Source: Chamaelirium japonicum
Taxonomy: Eukaryota > Streptophyta > Magnoliopsida > Liliales > Melanthiaceae
DNA length: 64,000 nucleotides
NCBI GenBank assembly: GCA_947650365.1
Contig: CANTAL010000141.1
Span: 310,001-374,000, forward strand
Direction of reading: 5' to 3'
Both the position numbers and the translations under genes were made by a program. This document shows, piece by piece, positions 61,707 through 64,000 of the stretch (within the stretch, counting starts at the first letter, position 1; each line of letters starts with the position of its first letter). The notes under the pieces are model-generated. The model did no database searches. It was given only the letters and a program-made list of their open reading frames with translations, and was not told where the DNA came from.

Positions 61707-64000
61707 TTCGCACGAATGTATCCATTCTAATTCATTCGTACGATCCATTCTAATTCATTCGTACAATCCATTCTAATTCATTCGCACGATCCATTCGCAT
61801 TCACTCAAACGATCCATTCTAATTTATTCATATGATCCATTCTAATTCATTCGCACGAATGTATCCATTCTAATTCATTCGTACGATCCATTCTAATTCA
61901 TTCGCACGATCCATTCTAATTCATTAATACGATCCAATCTAATTCATTCATACGATCTATTCTAATTCATTCGCACGAATATATCCTTTCTAATTCATTC
62001 GTACGATCCATTCTAATTCATTCGCACAATCTATTCTAATTCATTAGTACGATCCATTCTAATTCATTCGTACGATCCATTCTAATTCATTAGCACGATC
62101 CAAATTCATTTATCCGTACGATCTATTCTATTTCATTCGTACGATCCATTCTTATCGCACGATCCATTCTAATTCATTCGCACGATCCATTCTCCATTCT
62201 AATTCCTTCGTACGATCCATTCTAATTCCTTCGTATCCATTCTAATTCACTCATACGATCCATTCTAATTCATTCATACGATCCATTCTAATTCATTTGT
62301 ACGATCCATTCTAATTCATTCGCACAATCTATTCTAATTCATTCATACGATCCATCCTAATTCATTCGCACGAATGTATCCATTCTAATTCATTCGTACA
62401 ATCCATTCTATTTCATTCGTACGATCCATTCTTACTCATTCGTACGATCCATTCGTATCCATTCTAATTCATTCGTACGATCTATTCTAATTCATTCGTA
62501 CGATCCATTCTAATTCATTAATACGATCCAATCTAATTCATTCATACGATCCATTCTAATTCATTCGCACGATCCATTCTAATTCATTCGCACGATCCAT
62601 TCTAATTCATTCATATGATCCATTCTAATTCATTCATACGATCCATTCTAATTCATTCGCACGATCCAATCTAATTCATTCGCACGAATGTATCCATTCT
62701 AATTCATTCGTATGATCCATTCTAATTCATTCACACGATCCATTCTAATTCATTCATACAATCCATTCTATTTCTTTTGCACGAATGTATCCATTCTAAT
62801 TCATTCGTATGAATGAATTAGATTGGATCGTATTAATGAATTAGAATGGATACATTCGTGCGAATGAATTAGAATGGATCGTATTAATGAATTAGAATGG
62901 ATCGTACGAATGAATTAGAATGGATCGTGCTAATGAATTAGAATGGATCGTGCGAATGAATTAGAATGGATCGTGCGAATGAATTAGAATGGATCGTACG
63001 AATGAATTAGAATGGATCGTACGAATAAATTAGAATGGATCGTTCGAATGAATTTGAATAGATTGTGCGAATGAATTAGAATGGATCGTACGAATGAATT
63101 AGAAAGGATACATTCGTGCGAATGAATTAGAATGGATCGTATGAGTGTGAATGAATTAGAATGGATCGTGCGAATGAATTAGAATGGATCGTATTAATGA
63201 ATTAGAATGGATCGTGCGAATGAATTAGAATGGATCGTACGAATGAGTAAGAATGGATCGTGCGAATGAATTAGAATGGATCATATGAATGAATTAGAAT
63301 AGATCGTATGAATGAATTAGAATGGATCGTGCGAATAAATTAAAATGGATCGTATGAATGAATTAGAATAGATTGTGCGAATGAATTAGAATGGATCGTA
63401 TGAATGAATTAGAATGGATACATTCGTGCGAATGAATTAGAATGGATCATATGAATGAATTAGAATCGATCGTACGAATGAATTAGAATGGATCATACGA
63501 ATGAATTAGAATGGATCGTGCGAATGAATTAGAATGGATCGTACGAACGAAATAGAATGGATTGTACGAATGAGATAGAATGGATCGTACGAATGAATGA
63601 GAATGGATACATTCATGCGAATAAATTAGAATGGATCATACGAATGAATTAGAATGGATTCATTCGTGCGAATGAATTAGAATGGATCGTACGAATGAGT
63701 AAGAATGGATCGTACAAATGAATTAGAATGGATTGAATTAGAATGAATCGTACGAATGAATTAGAATGGATCGTACGAATGAATTAGAATGGATCGTACG
63801 AATGAATTAGAATGGATTGAATTAGAATGAATCGTACGAATAAATTAGAATGAATCATACCGTACGAATGAATTAGAATGGATCATACGAAGGAATTAGA
63901 ATGGATCGTACGAATGAATTAGAATGGATCGTACGAATGAATTAGAATGGATCATACGAACAAATTAGAATGGATCGTACGAAGGAATTAGAATGGATAG
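61707..64000. repeat. Satellite block C, copy of 38614-40907
   Basis: F from 61707 to about 62811, then R to the window end. The offset to 38614-40907 is exactly 23,093 at the start, at the F-to-R switch (39711/62804) and at the last base, so there is no net length change over 2.3 kb. Only scattered substitutions are visible. It continues beyond the window. Confidence 0.9.

Noticed and set aside
20141..64000. Second retrotransposon or host gene hidden in the right array
   Set aside because: I read through the blocks and found only satellite variants and switches; no stretch over about 30 bp departs from the monomer family except the 24-bp anchor.

Overview
The window is plant nuclear DNA. 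It is about 50 kb of one short-period satellite, broken by a single nested LTR retrotransposon of the Ty3/gypsy Tat type (6363-20140). The plant assignment rests on the element: dual RNase H, a Tat-style Gag zinc knuckle, and a minus-strand ORF resembling the plant 'putative gypsy type transposon' family. The GC-rich coding sequence leans towards a monocot, but this is weak and I do not name a species. I see no ordinary host gene, tRNA, rRNA or CRISPR.

Satellite (1-6362 and 20141-64000). The monomer is 23 bp with core CATTCTAATTCATTCGTACG. Main variants sit in the central CGTACG (CGCACG, CATACG, CGTATG, CGCATG); there is also a 28-bp form carrying an extra ATGTA. The array does not run in one direction: it flips strand about 49 times, roughly once per kb. 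Switch sequences recur exactly, so the flips were copied in larger units. A block of about 20 kb (24504-44998) is repeated, with deletions, at 44999-61706. A third partial copy (61707-64000) is collinear with 38614-40907. The first 1.5 kb is inverted relative to about 20141-21662.

Retrotransposon (13,778 bp). Two 1319-bp LTRs differ at only two bases and are flanked by the 5-bp duplication GATCG. Removing the element and one GATCG restores a perfect satellite monomer. On the plus strand one reading frame runs from ATG 7770 to TAA 13730 and encodes Gag, protease, reverse transcriptase, a degenerate RNase H, an active-looking second RNase H and integrase. Two in-frame stops break it. TGA at 8883 inside Gag looks like a disabling mutation. 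TAG at 10269, between protease and RT, is followed by CAA TTA, the readthrough context known from tobamoviruses, and looks like programmed recoding.

The 3' part of the element holds a complete gene on the opposite strand: TATA box (17827-17835), ATG at 17730, a 77-bp phase-0 intron (15179-15255) and a stop at 14648, giving a predicted protein of 1001 residues. Its upstream region carries three CACGTG boxes and a 145-bp tandem repeat. Five 78-bp repeats, each able to form a hairpin, lie between pol and the 3' end of this antisense gene.

Together, the sense frame supplies the replication proteins and the antisense unit a probable accessory protein. This copy is very young but probably cannot make full-length Gag, so it would depend on related copies elsewhere.
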